DNA from: Spirochaetaceae bacterium
GTDB taxonomy: Bacteria > Spirochaetota > Spirochaetia > Treponematales > Rectinemataceae
Reading direction: 5' to 3'
Length of the DNA: 64,000 bases
Assembly (NCBI GenBank): GCA_025358255.1
Contig: JANYKC010000051.1
Span: 1-64,000, forward strand
The notes under the pieces are model-generated. The model made no database searches. It saw only the letters and a program-made list of their open reading frames with translations, and had not been told where the DNA came from. Numbering within the stretch: the stretch's first letter is position 1; each line of letters starts with the position of its first letter. The translations under genes were made by a program, and so were the position numbers. Positions 8,081 through 16,201 of this stretch are shown one piece after another.

Positions 8081-9853
8081 TTAGCCGCGCGCGGCCGCTA
8101 GTTCGCCTTCGGTGCTCTCCGCTGCCCCGAGGAGCTGCAGGCGCACAAGTTCGGCGTATTCGGGGAAGGATTCGATGAGTTCGAGGTGTCGTCCCCTTGC
8201 CGCTATCCTTCCGTCCTTGAAGAAAAGTATCTGGTCCGCGTTGAGGATCGACGAAAGGCGATGGGCGACGATTACCGCGGTCCGGCCGCGAAGCAAGCTG
8301 TCCATGCCTTCCTTTATCTTGCGCTCGGTCTTCACGTCGATGCTCGCCGTGGCCTCGTCGAGGACTACGATCTCGGGTCCGAAGGCCACCGCGCGGGCAA
8401 AAGACAGGAGCTGTTTTTCCCCTGCGGATACGTTTCCGCCTCGCTCGCGGATTTCGGCGTCCAGTCCGCCGGGCAAGCGCGAGACAAGGTCCTTGGCCTG
8501 CACCGTCGCCAGGGCGGCGTCGACCCTGTCCCTGCCAATGCCGTCGTCGTATACCCGGACGTTCTCCAGTACGGAGCCTGGGAAAAGGTAGACATCCTGG
8601 AGGACCAGGCCGATTTTCCGCCGCCATGCCCCGAGGTCGAGCGCTTTAAGCGGTTTCCCGTCTACGAGGATTTCGCCTTTTTCCGCCTCGTAGAACCGGC
8701 AAAGCAGGGAGACGACCGTCGTCTTGCCGGAACCAGAAGGGCCGACGAGGGCAAGGGTCGAACCTTTGCGCAAGGTGAAGGAAAGGTCCTTGAGGACCCA
8801 ATCCTCCTCCTTGGGCTTGTAGCGGAACCACACATGCCTGAACTCGATTTCGGCTTTGAAACCGGCTTCGGTCTTGCCGGAGCTCTCCTCCGGTGGAAGG
8901 GCAAGTATGTCGAATATCCGCTTCACCGACACCCTGGCCTGCTGTATGCTCCTGACATTCTCGGCAATGGACATGAGGGGATCAAAAAGCCTTCGTCCGT
9001 ATTCAAGGAAAACAAGAAGGGTCCCAAGGGTCATCACGCCAGCGAGGATCTTCGGGGAAAGGAAGATGACGACGGCGGCCATGAAGGCCGGGCCGATCAG
9101 GAAGGATAGGCCGGCCATGGCCGAATACTCGAGGAGGGAGGACCTCACGTCATTGTCGCGCTTGGTCGTGCCGTCGCGGTCCAGGGCGGCCTCGGCCCAG
9201 GGAACTCGGCCGAAGGCCTTGAGCACCTCTATCCCCTGCACGAACTCGGTGACGCGGGCGTTCACCTTGGCCGTCAGGACCCTCGACTTGTCGTAATAGT
9301 TGCGTAGCTTGTCGAAAAAGAAGATGACAAAACCCAGGGCGAAAGGAAGGGCCAGGGCGATATAGAATGTCACATGGGGCTCGAGGACAAAACAGACGGA
9401 GAGCATCCCGATGAAGAAGAGGGCGTTCGTGGCGAGGGAGATGCCGATGTTGGAAAAAAGGTCGCGTACCCGCTCGGTGTCGCTCTCGGTGCGCGACATG
9501 AGCTCGCCGACTGGATGCTGGTCGAAGTAGGAAACAGGCAGGGTGAGAAAGTGGGCGAAAAGGTCCTTCTTGATCCTCGTCACGACCTTGAGGCCGAGGC
9601 GCGCGATGGTCATGCTGCCATAATAGGTGAGCCAGCCCATGGAAACGACTATGCCCAGGTAGGCAAGGGCACGAACCAGCATCCCTTGCACATCGCCCCG
9701 TGGGATGCATTGGTCGATGATCGAGCGCAGGAGGAGGGGGCCGGCCAGTTGGCCTGCTGTCACGGCGGCCATCGCCATGAAGCCGACCAGGAAGAGACCC
9801 TTGAAATCGGCGACGTAGGCGGAAAGTCCCGCGATTCCTGAACGTTTTGCCAT
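8081..9853 (-). CDS. ABC exporter half-transporter, catalytic subunit
   Basis: A 590-residue half-transporter with an N-terminal six-helix membrane domain and a C-terminal ATPase domain: Walker A GPSGSGKTTVVSLL, signature SAGEKQLLSFARAVA, Walker B IVVLDEATASID with the catalytic Glu, and the H-loop VAHRLSSI. It forms an operon with the degenerate subunit that follows. The start is put at ATG 9853 (MAKRSGIAGL) rather than the longer frame from 9883, because a good promoter (-35 at 9886-9891, -10 at 9863-9868) would otherwise lie inside the coding region. That leaves almost no leader, so translation is probably leaderless. Confidence 0.9.
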   Translation of the reverse strand: MAKRSGIAGLSAYVADFKGLFLVGFMAMAAVTAGQLAGPLLLRSIIDQCIPRGDVQGMLVRALAYLGIVVSMGWLTYYGSMTIARLGLKVVTRIKKDLFAHFLTLPVSYFDQHPVGELMSRTESDTERVRDLFSNIGISLATNALFFIGMLSVCFVLEPHVTFYIALALPFALGFVIFFFDKLRNYYDKSRVLTAKVNARVTEFVQGIEVLKAFGRVPWAEAALDRDGTTKRDNDVRSSLLEYSAMAGLSFLIGPAFMAAVVIFLSPKILAGVMTLGTLLVFLEYGRRLFDPLMSIAENVRSIQQARVSVKRIFDILALPPEESSGKTEAGFKAEIEFRHVWFRYKPKEEDWVLKDLSFTLRKGSTLALVGPSGSGKTTVVSLLCRFYEAEKGEILVDGKPLKALDLGAWRRKIGLVLQDVYLFPGSVLENVRVYDDGIGRDRVDAALATVQAKDLVSRLPGGLDAEIRERGGNVSAGEKQLLSFARAVAFGPEIVVLDEATASIDVKTERKIKEGMDSLLRGRTAVIVAHRLSSILNADQILFFKDGRIAARGRHLELIESFPEYAELVRLQLLGAAESTEGELAAARG

Positions 9854-9862
9854 GATGAGGCA

Positions 9863-9891
9863 AGTATAGCAAATTTGCCGCATCGTGTGAA
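9863..9891 (-). promoter_or_regulatory. promoter of the ABC exporter operon
   Basis: Minus-strand TTCACA (9886-9891), 17-base spacer, TATACT (9863-9868). Nine bases separate the -10 from the ATG at 9853, so transcription should begin about three bases before the start codon. Confidence 0.6.
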
Positions 9892-10021
9892 AGCGGTAAC
9901 TTTTCTTATAATTGTTCGGGGCACTCGATCGCCGTCTCTGGGAAAAGCAAGAGTCGGGCCAAGACCTGCATGTCTATCCGGTTTCTTCGGGTAGTAAAAG
10001 CGCGCGGCCTCCCTTTTTTTC

Positions 10022-10051
10022 TTGACAGCCGGCTCGCTCGACGGCTAACGT
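10022..10051 (+). promoter_or_regulatory. promoter of the FAD/Fe-S dehydrogenase operon
   Basis: Consensus TTGACA (10022-10027), 18-base spacer and a weak -10 TAACGT (10046-10051). The ATG at 10060 is nine bases downstream of the -10, again implying a near-leaderless transcript. Confidence 0.5.
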
Positions 10052-10059
10052 GGGCAATC

Positions 10060-12168
10060 ATGAACCGCATCACCAGCCATCCCATCGTGAGTCCTCCGGA
10101 TGGACGCCGCGAGGTTGGATTCAGCTTCGATGGCCAGATCCACCGTGGATATGAAGGGGAAGCGATTTCCTCGGCCCTCGCCGCCGCAGGAGTAAGCGCT
10201 CTTTCAAGTCATGCCAAGGACGGCGCTCCCCAAGGCATTTTTTGCGCGAATGGCCAATGCTCGCAGTGCACCATCATCGTGGATGGACTCGCAAGGAAAG
10301 CCTGTGTCACTCCCCTTGCAGAAGGAATGGACCTGCGCGGCCTCAAGGGCCTTCCCCGCCTTCCCGAGGCTTCCGCTGCCTTTGGCGGGGCAGGCAAGCG
10401 CCGCATCTGCGCGGATGTCCTTGTGGTCGGGGGAGGTCCGGCCGGATTGGCGGCCACTGTCGAGCTTGCCAAGCTTGGCCTCTCAGTCGTGCTCGCGGAC
10501 GACAAGGCCAGCCTCGGTGGCAAGCTTGTTCTCCAGACCCATAAATTCTTCGGCTCGGAAGCCGACTGCTATGCGGGAACCCGCGGCTTTGATATCGCCA
10601 AAAAGCTCGAGTCCGAGGTTCGGGCGCTGCCGCAAGTCACGGTCCTCGCGAACTCTCCCGTCGTCGGCGTTTATAAGGACCGTGTAGCGGGCATCTACGT
10701 AGATTACCGCCGATATGTCCTAGTCGAATTCCGTGCCATCCTGGTCGCGGCGGGCGCCCGCGAGAAGTCCGTCCTCTTCCCCGGCAACGGCCTTCCCGGC
10801 GTGTATGGTGCCGGCGCCTTCCAGACCATGGTCAACCGGGATCTCGTACGCCCGGCGAGGCGCGTGCTCATAGTAGGATCAGGCAATGTCGGGCTTATCG
10901 CCGCCTACCATGCGCTCCAGGCCGGCATCGAAGTGGCGGGCATTGTCGAGATACTCGACAAGGTGAATGGATATGAGGTCCACGCCGACAAGATCGTCCG
11001 GATGGGCGTTCCGATCCATCTTCGGACAAGCGTCATATCCGTCGAAGGCGAGGGGCGTGTCGAGCGTGCGACAATAGCCCGTGTTGACGAAAAATGGCGT
11101 CCTTTGCTCGATACGGCGAGGACCTATGAGGTCGATACCGTCCTGGTGGCAGCCGGACTTTCCTCCTGCGACGAGCTCTACCGCCAGGCGCTCGACTTCG
11201 GCTTCCTGGCTATCACCGCAGGTGACGCAGAGGAGATCGCTGAAGCCTCGAGCGCGATATTCGGGGGCCGCATCTCCGCCTTGAGCCTTGCCAGGATGCT
11301 TGGCCAAAAGGTGGAACTGGACGAGAGCTGGCTGTCCAAACGGGAGGTTCTGAGGTCCAAGCCCGGAGATCGACTGTCGCGGGATCCCGTCCTGCCCTCG
11401 GCATCCTGGGAGCCGGTCTTCTCGTGCCGGGAGGAGATCCCCTGCAACCCCTGCACGACTGTATGCCCGACCAAGTCCATAATTCTCAAGCCCAGGCTGG
11501 GCTCGATAATGGACTTGCCCTATTATACGGGCCGAGACTGCAAGGGCTGCGCTGCCTGTGTCGCCGCCTGCCCCGGCCTAGCGGTGACCCTCGTGCGCCG
11601 CATCGATGAGCGCTGGTCCGAGGTGATGCTGGCCTGGGAATTCCTTGTCGATTTCGCCCCAGGGAAACTGCTTCCCCTCCTCGACAAGGAGGGCACCTTC
11701 CTCGAGGAGGCCGAACTCCTCAAGAAGACCTACTTCAAGCGGCCCAGGACGACCGTGCTGACCCTCAAGGTGAGCGCTTCCAATGCGACCCGCGCGTCGG
11801 GAATCAGGGTCCAGGATGAAGCGGCCACCGCTAGCTTGCCAGAGGCGCGGCTGGATCTCTTTCCGGAGGAGGCCATCCTTTGCAGATGCGAGCGTGTAAG
11901 CGTCGCCGAGATCCGGGAATACGCGGAAGCGAATGAAATCAGGGACTGGAACCAGCTCAAGAGCATCAGGGTGGGAATGGGAGCCTGCGGGTCCAGGACC
12001 TGTTCCAGCCTCCTCCCGCAGCTCTGGCGCTCCATGGGAAGGGATGCCGCCGCTCCATTGACCCTCCGCCCCCTCTCGATGGAAGTGTCCATGGGCGACC
12101 TCGTGAACGAAGGCAGCGCGACCCAAGCCGGAGCCTCCGATGCCAGCTCCGGGAGGGGCGAACCATGA
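10060..12168 (+). CDS. multidomain FAD/Fe-S oxidoreductase, amine dehydrogenase alpha-like subunit
   Basis: About 702 residues from the ATG at 10060. Domain order: an N-terminal ferredoxin-like segment with FCANGQCSQC near residues 61-70 and a later Cys in KACVTPL, as in sarcosine oxidase alpha/HcnA-type proteins; an FAD-binding Rossmann motif DVLVVGGGPAGLAA; an NAD-type Rossmann motif VLIVGSGNVGL; two ferredoxin-like clusters CNPCTTVC and CKGCAACVAACPG; and a C-terminal BFD-like [2Fe-2S] domain beginning CRCERVSVAEI and ending GACGSRTCSS. It overlaps the next FAD gene by four bases (ATGA). The pair resembles heterodimeric dehydrogenases for secondary amines or imino acids (sarcosine, proline or opine type). 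The exact substrate is not determinable. The extra 4Fe-4S domain suggests electron transfer to a ferredoxin or quinone rather than oxygen. Confidence 0.85.
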   Translation: MNRITSHPIVSPPDGRREVGFSFDGQIHRGYEGEAISSALAAAGVSALSSHAKDGAPQGIFCANGQCSQCTIIVDGLARKACVTPLAEGMDLRGLKGLPRLPEASAAFGGAGKRRICADVLVVGGGPAGLAATVELAKLGLSVVLADDKASLGGKLVLQTHKFFGSEADCYAGTRGFDIAKKLESEVRALPQVTVLANSPVVGVYKDRVAGIYVDYRRYVLVEFRAILVAAGAREKSVLFPGNGLPGVYGAGAFQTMVNRDLVRPARRVLIVGSGNVGLIAAYHALQAGIEVAGIVEILDKVNGYEVHADKIVRMGVPIHLRTSVISVEGEGRVERATIARVDEKWRPLLDTARTYEVDTVLVAAGLSSCDELYRQALDFGFLAITAGDAEEIAEASSAIFGGRISALSLARMLGQKVELDESWLSKREVLRSKPGDRLSRDPVLPSASWEPVFSCREEIPCNPCTTVCPTKSIILKPRLGSIMDLPYYTGRDCKGCAACVAACPGLAVTLVRRIDERWSEVMLAWEFLVDFAPGKLLPLLDKEGTFLEEAELLKKTYFKRPRTTVLTLKVSASNATRASGIRVQDEAATASLPEARLDLFPEEAILCRCERVSVAEIREYAEANEIRDWNQLKSIRVGMGACGSRTCSSLLPQLWRSMGRDAAAPLTLRPLSMEVSMGDLVNEGSATQAGASDASSGRGEP

Positions 12169-13337
12169 AGAGCTGTGACCTCGTCATCATCGGCGCCGGT
12201 TCGGTGGGCTTGCCCCTGGCGTGGAATTGCGCGGCGAAAGGCCTCAAGGTGATTGTCCTCGAGAAGGAAGCCTCCTGGGGCCGTGGCCAGAACCGGGCGG
12301 CGATAGGTGGCATCAGGGCCACACATTCGGACCCAGCCAAGATCAGGATATGCCGCGAGTCCATCGCTATCGTGTCTTCGCTCAAGGCGGAGAAGGGATT
12401 CGATGTAGAGTGGCGGGCAGGCGGATACCTCTATGTCGCCTATGACGAGGAAAGGGAAGCGGCCTTTCGCAAACTCCTCCTCATCCAGAAATCCGTGGGA
12501 TTAGACATAGACTGGGTGAATTCCGACCGCGTGGCTGCCCTAGCTCCAGGAATAGAGACGCGGTCCCTTCGCGGTGGCACTTTCAGTCCGGGCGATGGCT
12601 ACGCCAGTCCCCTCATGACGGCAAGCTGCTTCCACAAGCTGGGCATGGACAAGGGAGTCGATTTCCGCTTCGGCGAGTCTGTGGGATCAATCCGGCTGGA
12701 ATGCGGGAAGATAGTCTCAATTAAGACAAATCGCGACGAATACGGGGCGCCTCTTTTCGTGAACGCGGCCGGAGCCGAGGCCGCGGATATCGCGGGCCTG
12801 ATCGGTGCCGACCTTCCCGTCCATCCCGATTGCCATGAGGCGGGCGTCACCGAGCCGGTGGAACGGTTCATGGAGCCCATGATCGTCGACATCAGGCCGG
12901 ACAATGAATCGGGGAATTACTACTTTTACCAGGCGAACACCGGACAAGTTGTCTTCTGCATCACGCCCCGCCCCCAGGTCTGGGGCATGGACAAGGACAA
13001 TACCTCGAACTTCCTTCCCTTGTGCGCAAGCCGGATGCTCGAGCTATACCCCCGGTTGCGCAACCTCAAGGTGCGTCGGACTTGGCGGGGCATGTATCCC
13101 ATGACGCCTGATGGCTTTCCCATCGTCGGCTACCTCCGGGAAGCCGAGAATTTCCTCCAGGCTGTAGGCATGTGCGGGCAGGGTTTCATGCTTGGCCCCG
13201 GGCTAGGGAAGATCCTCAGCGAGGCTATCTTGGGAGGCTCGCGGCCGTCGAAGCCGGAGGGCTCAACGGAGTATGGATTTGTTTTCGAGGAACTCCAGGC
13301 CTACAGGAAATTTGACGGGATGGAACTTCTGAAATAG
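12165..13337 (+). CDS. FAD-dependent oxidoreductase of the DAO family, beta-like subunit
   Basis: A 390-residue D-amino-acid-oxidase-superfamily flavoprotein. The N-terminal dinucleotide-binding motif is IIGAGSVGLPLAWN, followed by the acidic VIVLEKE strand; the C-terminal FAD-contact segment is MYPMTPDGFPIVGY and GMCGQGFMLGPGLGKILSEAI, the usual G..G.G....P..g. It is translationally coupled to the large Fe-S flavoprotein before it, so the two almost certainly form one enzyme in which this subunit oxidises an amino or imino acid and the partner passes the electrons on. An AGGGGC-type ribosome binding site precedes the ATG inside the upstream gene. Confidence 0.88.
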   Translation: MKSCDLVIIGAGSVGLPLAWNCAAKGLKVIVLEKEASWGRGQNRAAIGGIRATHSDPAKIRICRESIAIVSSLKAEKGFDVEWRAGGYLYVAYDEEREAAFRKLLLIQKSVGLDIDWVNSDRVAALAPGIETRSLRGGTFSPGDGYASPLMTASCFHKLGMDKGVDFRFGESVGSIRLECGKIVSIKTNRDEYGAPLFVNAAGAEAADIAGLIGADLPVHPDCHEAGVTEPVERFMEPMIVDIRPDNESGNYYFYQANTGQVVFCITPRPQVWGMDKDNTSNFLPLCASRMLELYPRLRNLKVRRTWRGMYPMTPDGFPIVGYLREAENFLQAVGMCGQGFMLGPGLGKILSEAILGGSRPSKPEGSTEYGFVFEELQAYRKFDGMELLK

Positions 13338-13345
13338 AGCTGTGT

Positions 13346-13788
13346 TCCCCGAAGCTTGTTGGGAGTCAGGCGGGGCTCCATGTTTTTCCCGTTAATCCCT
13401 TATGTGGAAGCGAATTGGGGCAGGTAGTCCACCTCCTTTCCAAGCGGCGTCCTCCTGAGCCTCAGCCATTTCTCGCAAGCCGATGGCGACAGCCGCGAAA
13501 GCGAGTACCAGGCCCGATCTGTCTTGATCGCCTTCAACCCTTTTTCCATCAGGCCCGGGTCATACAGTGGAGAAGGGCGCGCCGCAGCCGGAGCATCGGA
13601 AGATGGGCACTCGGCCGAGGAGCCTGGTCCGGCAGGAGTCCCAAGCGGCGTAGCTCGCATATGCCCGGCCATGCCGGGGATGGTGTTCCGCGCACCTGAG
13701 GTTCCCACAGAAGGGGGGATGGAAGGTGTTCATGAACCATCCACGCATCAGACCGTCCCTCCCGCTTCAGGCCAACAAGCTTCGGGGA
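13346..13788. mobile_element. decayed insertion sequence with 17-bp terminal inverted repeats
   Basis: This gene-free stretch of about 0.5 kb is bounded by exact 17-bp inverted repeats, TCCCCGAAGCTTGTTGG at 13346-13362 and its reverse complement at 13772-13788. Inside, on the minus strand, is the N-terminus of a transposase-like zinc ribbon (see the pseudogene at 13560-13748), followed by a second coding-like piece in another frame ending near 13400. I see no clear target-site duplication. The arrangement fits an IS with an internal deletion, now non-autonomous (MITE-like). Confidence 0.65.
13560..13748 (-). pseudogene. transposase N-terminal zinc-ribbon fragment
   Basis: Starting at ATG 13748, preceded by GGGAGGG, the frame encodes 62 residues with FHPPFCGNLRC..HH and, 30 residues later, VPIFRCSGCGAPFS. 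A C-x4-C-x3-H half followed by R-C-x2-C-x3-FS is the usual N-terminal zinc ribbon of several DDE transposase families. The frame then stops; a likely continuation in another frame (ending LGKEVDYLPQFAST near 13400) is far too short for the catalytic domain, so the DDE region is deleted. It begins about 24 bases inside the right terminal inverted repeat, as expected for an IS transposase. Confidence 0.6.
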
Positions 13789-13813
13789 CCATTAACTGTT
13801 AACCACGTGCGCC

Positions 13814-13819
13814 TATAAT
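13814..13819 (+). promoter_or_regulatory. -10 element of the 13.85-kb gene
   Basis: A consensus TATAAT lies 33 bases before the start codon. Upstream, TTAAC-T-GTTAA (13793-13803) is a near-perfect dyad that could include a poor -35 and serve as an operator. Confidence 0.4.
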
Positions 13820-13852
13820 CGAACCTAGTCAGGACGGATAATGGAGGCATCC

Positions 13853-14440
13853 ATGGCAGCCAAGCGCATCGGAGCCCTCGCCGAAAGCCTCACTGAACGT
13901 TTTGCCTCCACCTGGCGCCTGCTCTCCGAAACAGGCATATTCCTATCCCGCACCTCGCTCTTCGCCCAATATGAGGGCGAACTCATGGAGATGAGGCGGC
14001 GCCTTGGCGTAGCTGTGCGCGATTCGGAGACTGAGAGGGTCGTCCGCAAGGAGCTTACCGAATTGCGAAAAGCCCTGCGCGACCAAGGCTACGACCTTTC
14101 CCTTGGAAAACTCGAACTGGTATTCCAAGGCTTTCGCAACGATGCGTCCCTGTACGAGGGCTTTCGGAGGGTCGTTGTCTTCATGGGGCCGAAGGGAATT
14201 TGGCATGCCGAAGGGGAAGCCAACCATATCGAGCTGCACCATCGACTGGAGCGAGCGCTGGAATCGAGCGCGGTTGAAATAAACCAAAAGCATTATCTAT
14301 GGTACCGATGGAATAACGGACAGCTGTTGCTTTCCGGTTCTGACACCGAGGGCAAAGATGACTTTGAAGTCCTGAAGGCCTGGTGCGAACAGCCCGAAAG
14401 ACGGCTGTTTCTACTCTCTCGCCTCAAGTCCCTGGGATAA
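13853..14440 (+). CDS. hypothetical protein, 195 residues
   Basis: A soluble, charged, mainly helical protein without signal peptide. The first half has long amphipathic helices with many Glu, Arg and Leu (SETERVVRKELTELRKALRD), suggesting coiled coil or oligomerisation. The second half has strands such as RVVVFMGPKGIWHAEG and HYLWYRWNNGQLLLSG. I recognise no family. ATG 13853 is preferred over ATG 13841 because TGGAGG (13842-13847) then sits five bases upstream. It lies between the IS remnant and the iron-sulphur cluster genes, but nothing links it functionally to either. Confidence 0.65.
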   Translation: MAAKRIGALAESLTERFASTWRLLSETGIFLSRTSLFAQYEGELMEMRRRLGVAVRDSETERVVRKELTELRKALRDQGYDLSLGKLELVFQGFRNDASLYEGFRRVVVFMGPKGIWHAEGEANHIELHHRLERALESSAVEINQKHYLWYRWNNGQLLLSGSDTEGKDDFEVLKAWCEQPERRLFLLSRLKSLG

Positions 14441-14444
14441 CCGA

Positions 14445-14495
14445 TTGACAGCGAATATCGGCTGTTGCTATATTCCTACTATCTCGATAGGAATA
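14445..14495 (+). promoter_or_regulatory. promoter and 25-bp dyad operator of the Rrf2/Fe-S operon
   Basis: TTGACA (14445-14450), 18 bases, TATATT (14469-14474). Overlapping the end of the -10 and covering the probable start point is a 25-base dyad at 14471-14495 with 8-bp arms TATTCCTA and TAGGAATA. Its length and position match known IscR/Rrf2 operators, so autorepression by the regulator encoded at 14507 is likely. Confidence 0.75.
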
Positions 14496-14506
14496 CGGGG
14501 TAATTC

Positions 14507-14929
14507 GTGTTTTCAGTCCCCACGAGGACACAATACGGTATTCGGGCCCTTGTGCACCTTGCCCGAGCTGGGGAGGCCGCCGATCCAGCGATCGCCGATC
14601 TAGCCACAAGCGCAGCCATAGCAAAAGCCGAGTCAATCTCCCCCAAGTATCTGGAAGGCATCATGACCCAGCTCAAGAGCAAGGGCATCGTGATCGCCGA
14701 AAGGGGCAAGGGCGGCGGCTACCGGCTTGCCCGTGACGCATCCGCCATCCGCATGATCGACATAGTCGAAGCGCTTGAGGGCGAGGTGAGACCGGTGGAC
14801 TGCGTGGAAAACTCGGATTGTTGCGTCCAGGGCAATGCCTGCATGCCGCGGAAATTCTGGATCGGCCTCAAGGGAGCCATCGATGATTATCTCGCCTCGA
14901 AGACGCTCAAGGACGTCATCGAGGCATGA
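14507..14929 (+). CDS. Rrf2-family, IscR-like transcriptional regulator
   Basis: A 140-residue winged-helix regulator. The N-terminal recognition region contains TRTQYGIRALVHLA, the helix-turn-helix ISPKYLEGIMTQLKSKGIV and the wing GGGYRLARD, all typical of Rrf2 proteins. Cysteines at 99, 105/106 and 112 (DCVENSDCCVQGNAC) occupy the place of the three [2Fe-2S] ligands of IscR. It most likely senses Fe-S cluster status and represses its own operon through the dyad overlapping its promoter. The start is GTG 14507. Next come the cysteine desulfurase and NifU scaffold genes, which supports an IscR-type role. Confidence 0.9.
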   Translation: MFSVPTRTQYGIRALVHLARAGEAADPAIADLATSAAIAKAESISPKYLEGIMTQLKSKGIVIAERGKGGGYRLARDASAIRMIDIVEALEGEVRPVDCVENSDCCVQGNACMPRKFWIGLKGAIDDYLASKTLKDVIEA

Positions 14930-14955
14930 CGCAGCAAAAGGAGTGCTAGAATCCC

Positions 14956-16185
14956 ATGGACAACCGTTTCGTCTACATGGATTACAATGCCACTACGCCC
15001 CTGCACCCTGAGGTGAAGAAGGCCATGATCGCGGATCTCGAAGTCTATGCGAACGCATCGAGCATGCATGAGTCGGGGCGCCGAGCCCGCGGAAGAGTGG
15101 AGAAATCCAGGAAGGCTGTCGCGGACCTCATCGGCACCAGGGATCCGGAGACAATCTATTTCACCTCGGGTGGCTCCGAGTCCAACAACACCGTCTTCGC
15201 TGCGATGTACGAGATCGGTCGCAAGGCCGGCGCGGGCAGAAGGAAGATCATCACGACGGCCATCGAGCATCCTTGCGTCCTCAATTCCGCCATCCACCTC
15301 CGCGACGAAGGCTTTCCTGTCGTCTTCATCGGGGTGGATTCCCGTGGGAGGATCGATCTCGCTGCCTTGGAACGGGAGCTGGACCCCGCTCGCTCCGAAG
15401 GCGGCCCGTCCCTCCTCGTTTCGGTCATGGCCGCCAACAACGAGATCGGCACGGTCGAGGATATCGGTCGAGTGGCCGCCTTGGCCAGGGCAGCCGGCGC
15501 TTTTTTCCATACTGACGCGACCCAGGCCGTGGGCAAGATGCCGGTCGACGTGGAAGCATGGGATGTGGACTACCTTACGATGTCATGTCACAAGATCTAC
15601 GGTCCCAAGGGCATAGGAGCCCTCTATGCGCGGAACAAGGCTCCCCTCGTGCCCCTTATCCGAGGCGGTCACCAGGAGAAGGGCGTCCGGGCTGGCACCT
15701 ACAACAATCTGGGCATACTTGGCTTCGGCGTCGCGGCGGAGTATGCCCGGGCGGAGTTGGCCGATTACGGCAGGCGGGTCGGCGGCCTCCGCGAACGGCT
15801 CCGCGCCGGCATAGTGGGGAAAGTCCCTCAAATCAGGGTGAATGGGCATCAGCGGGAATTCCTGCCCAATACCCTCAATGTGTCCTTCCCGGGCGCGGAA
15901 GGCGAGGCCATCCTCCTTTCGCTCGACATGGAAGGCATTGAGGTCTCCACGGGTTCGGCCTGCGCCTCCGGCAGCCTCGAGCCTTCCCACGTCCTCATGG
16001 CCACAGGGGTAGGGCCGGAGCTTGCCCACGGCTCCATCCGTTTCAGCCTTGGCCGGGGAACCACCGAAGAGGAGGTGGATTACGTGCTGGAGAAGCTGCC
16101 GCCCATCATCGCCCGACTGCGGCGCATGTCGACAGTGGCCGCATGCGTGGATGTGGTCGGCGACAACAACGAGCATTCAAGCTAA
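14956..16185 (+). CDS. cysteine desulfurase (NifS/IscS type)
   Basis: A 409-residue PLP enzyme that takes sulphur from cysteine for Fe-S cluster assembly. Family landmarks: YMDYNATTPLHPEV at the N-terminus, His105 in AIEHPCVLNS, the PLP lysine K213 in SCHKIYGPKG, and the catalytic loop cysteine C334 in TGSACASGSLEPSH. The loop length is that of class I (NifS/IscS) enzymes. It sits between the IscR-like regulator and the NifU-like scaffold, so this is the dedicated sulphur donor of the operon. The distal AAAGGAG before the start is 13 bases away, longer than usual. Confidence 0.95.
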   Translation: MDNRFVYMDYNATTPLHPEVKKAMIADLEVYANASSMHESGRRARGRVEKSRKAVADLIGTRDPETIYFTSGGSESNNTVFAAMYEIGRKAGAGRRKIITTAIEHPCVLNSAIHLRDEGFPVVFIGVDSRGRIDLAALERELDPARSEGGPSLLVSVMAANNEIGTVEDIGRVAALARAAGAFFHTDATQAVGKMPVDVEAWDVDYLTMSCHKIYGPKGIGALYARNKAPLVPLIRGGHQEKGVRAGTYNNLGILGFGVAAEYARAELADYGRRVGGLRERLRAGIVGKVPQIRVNGHQREFLPNTLNVSFPGAEGEAILLSLDMEGIEVSTGSACASGSLEPSHVLMATGVGPELAHGSIRFSLGRGTTEEEVDYVLEKLPPIIARLRRMSTVAACVDVVGDNNEHSS

Positions 16186-16201
16186 ACGAAAAGGAGCAAG
16201 C

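Noticed and set aside
8067..8627. N-terminal extension of the ABC transporter to 8627
   Set aside because: It overlaps the partner gene in another frame, has no homology and is highly basic and low in complexity; the ATG at 8066 has the expected exporter start.
13400..13708. 102-codon leftward frame as an independent gene
   Set aside because: It lies wholly inside the IS remnant, starts without a ribosome binding site and reads as the shifted remainder of the transposase.
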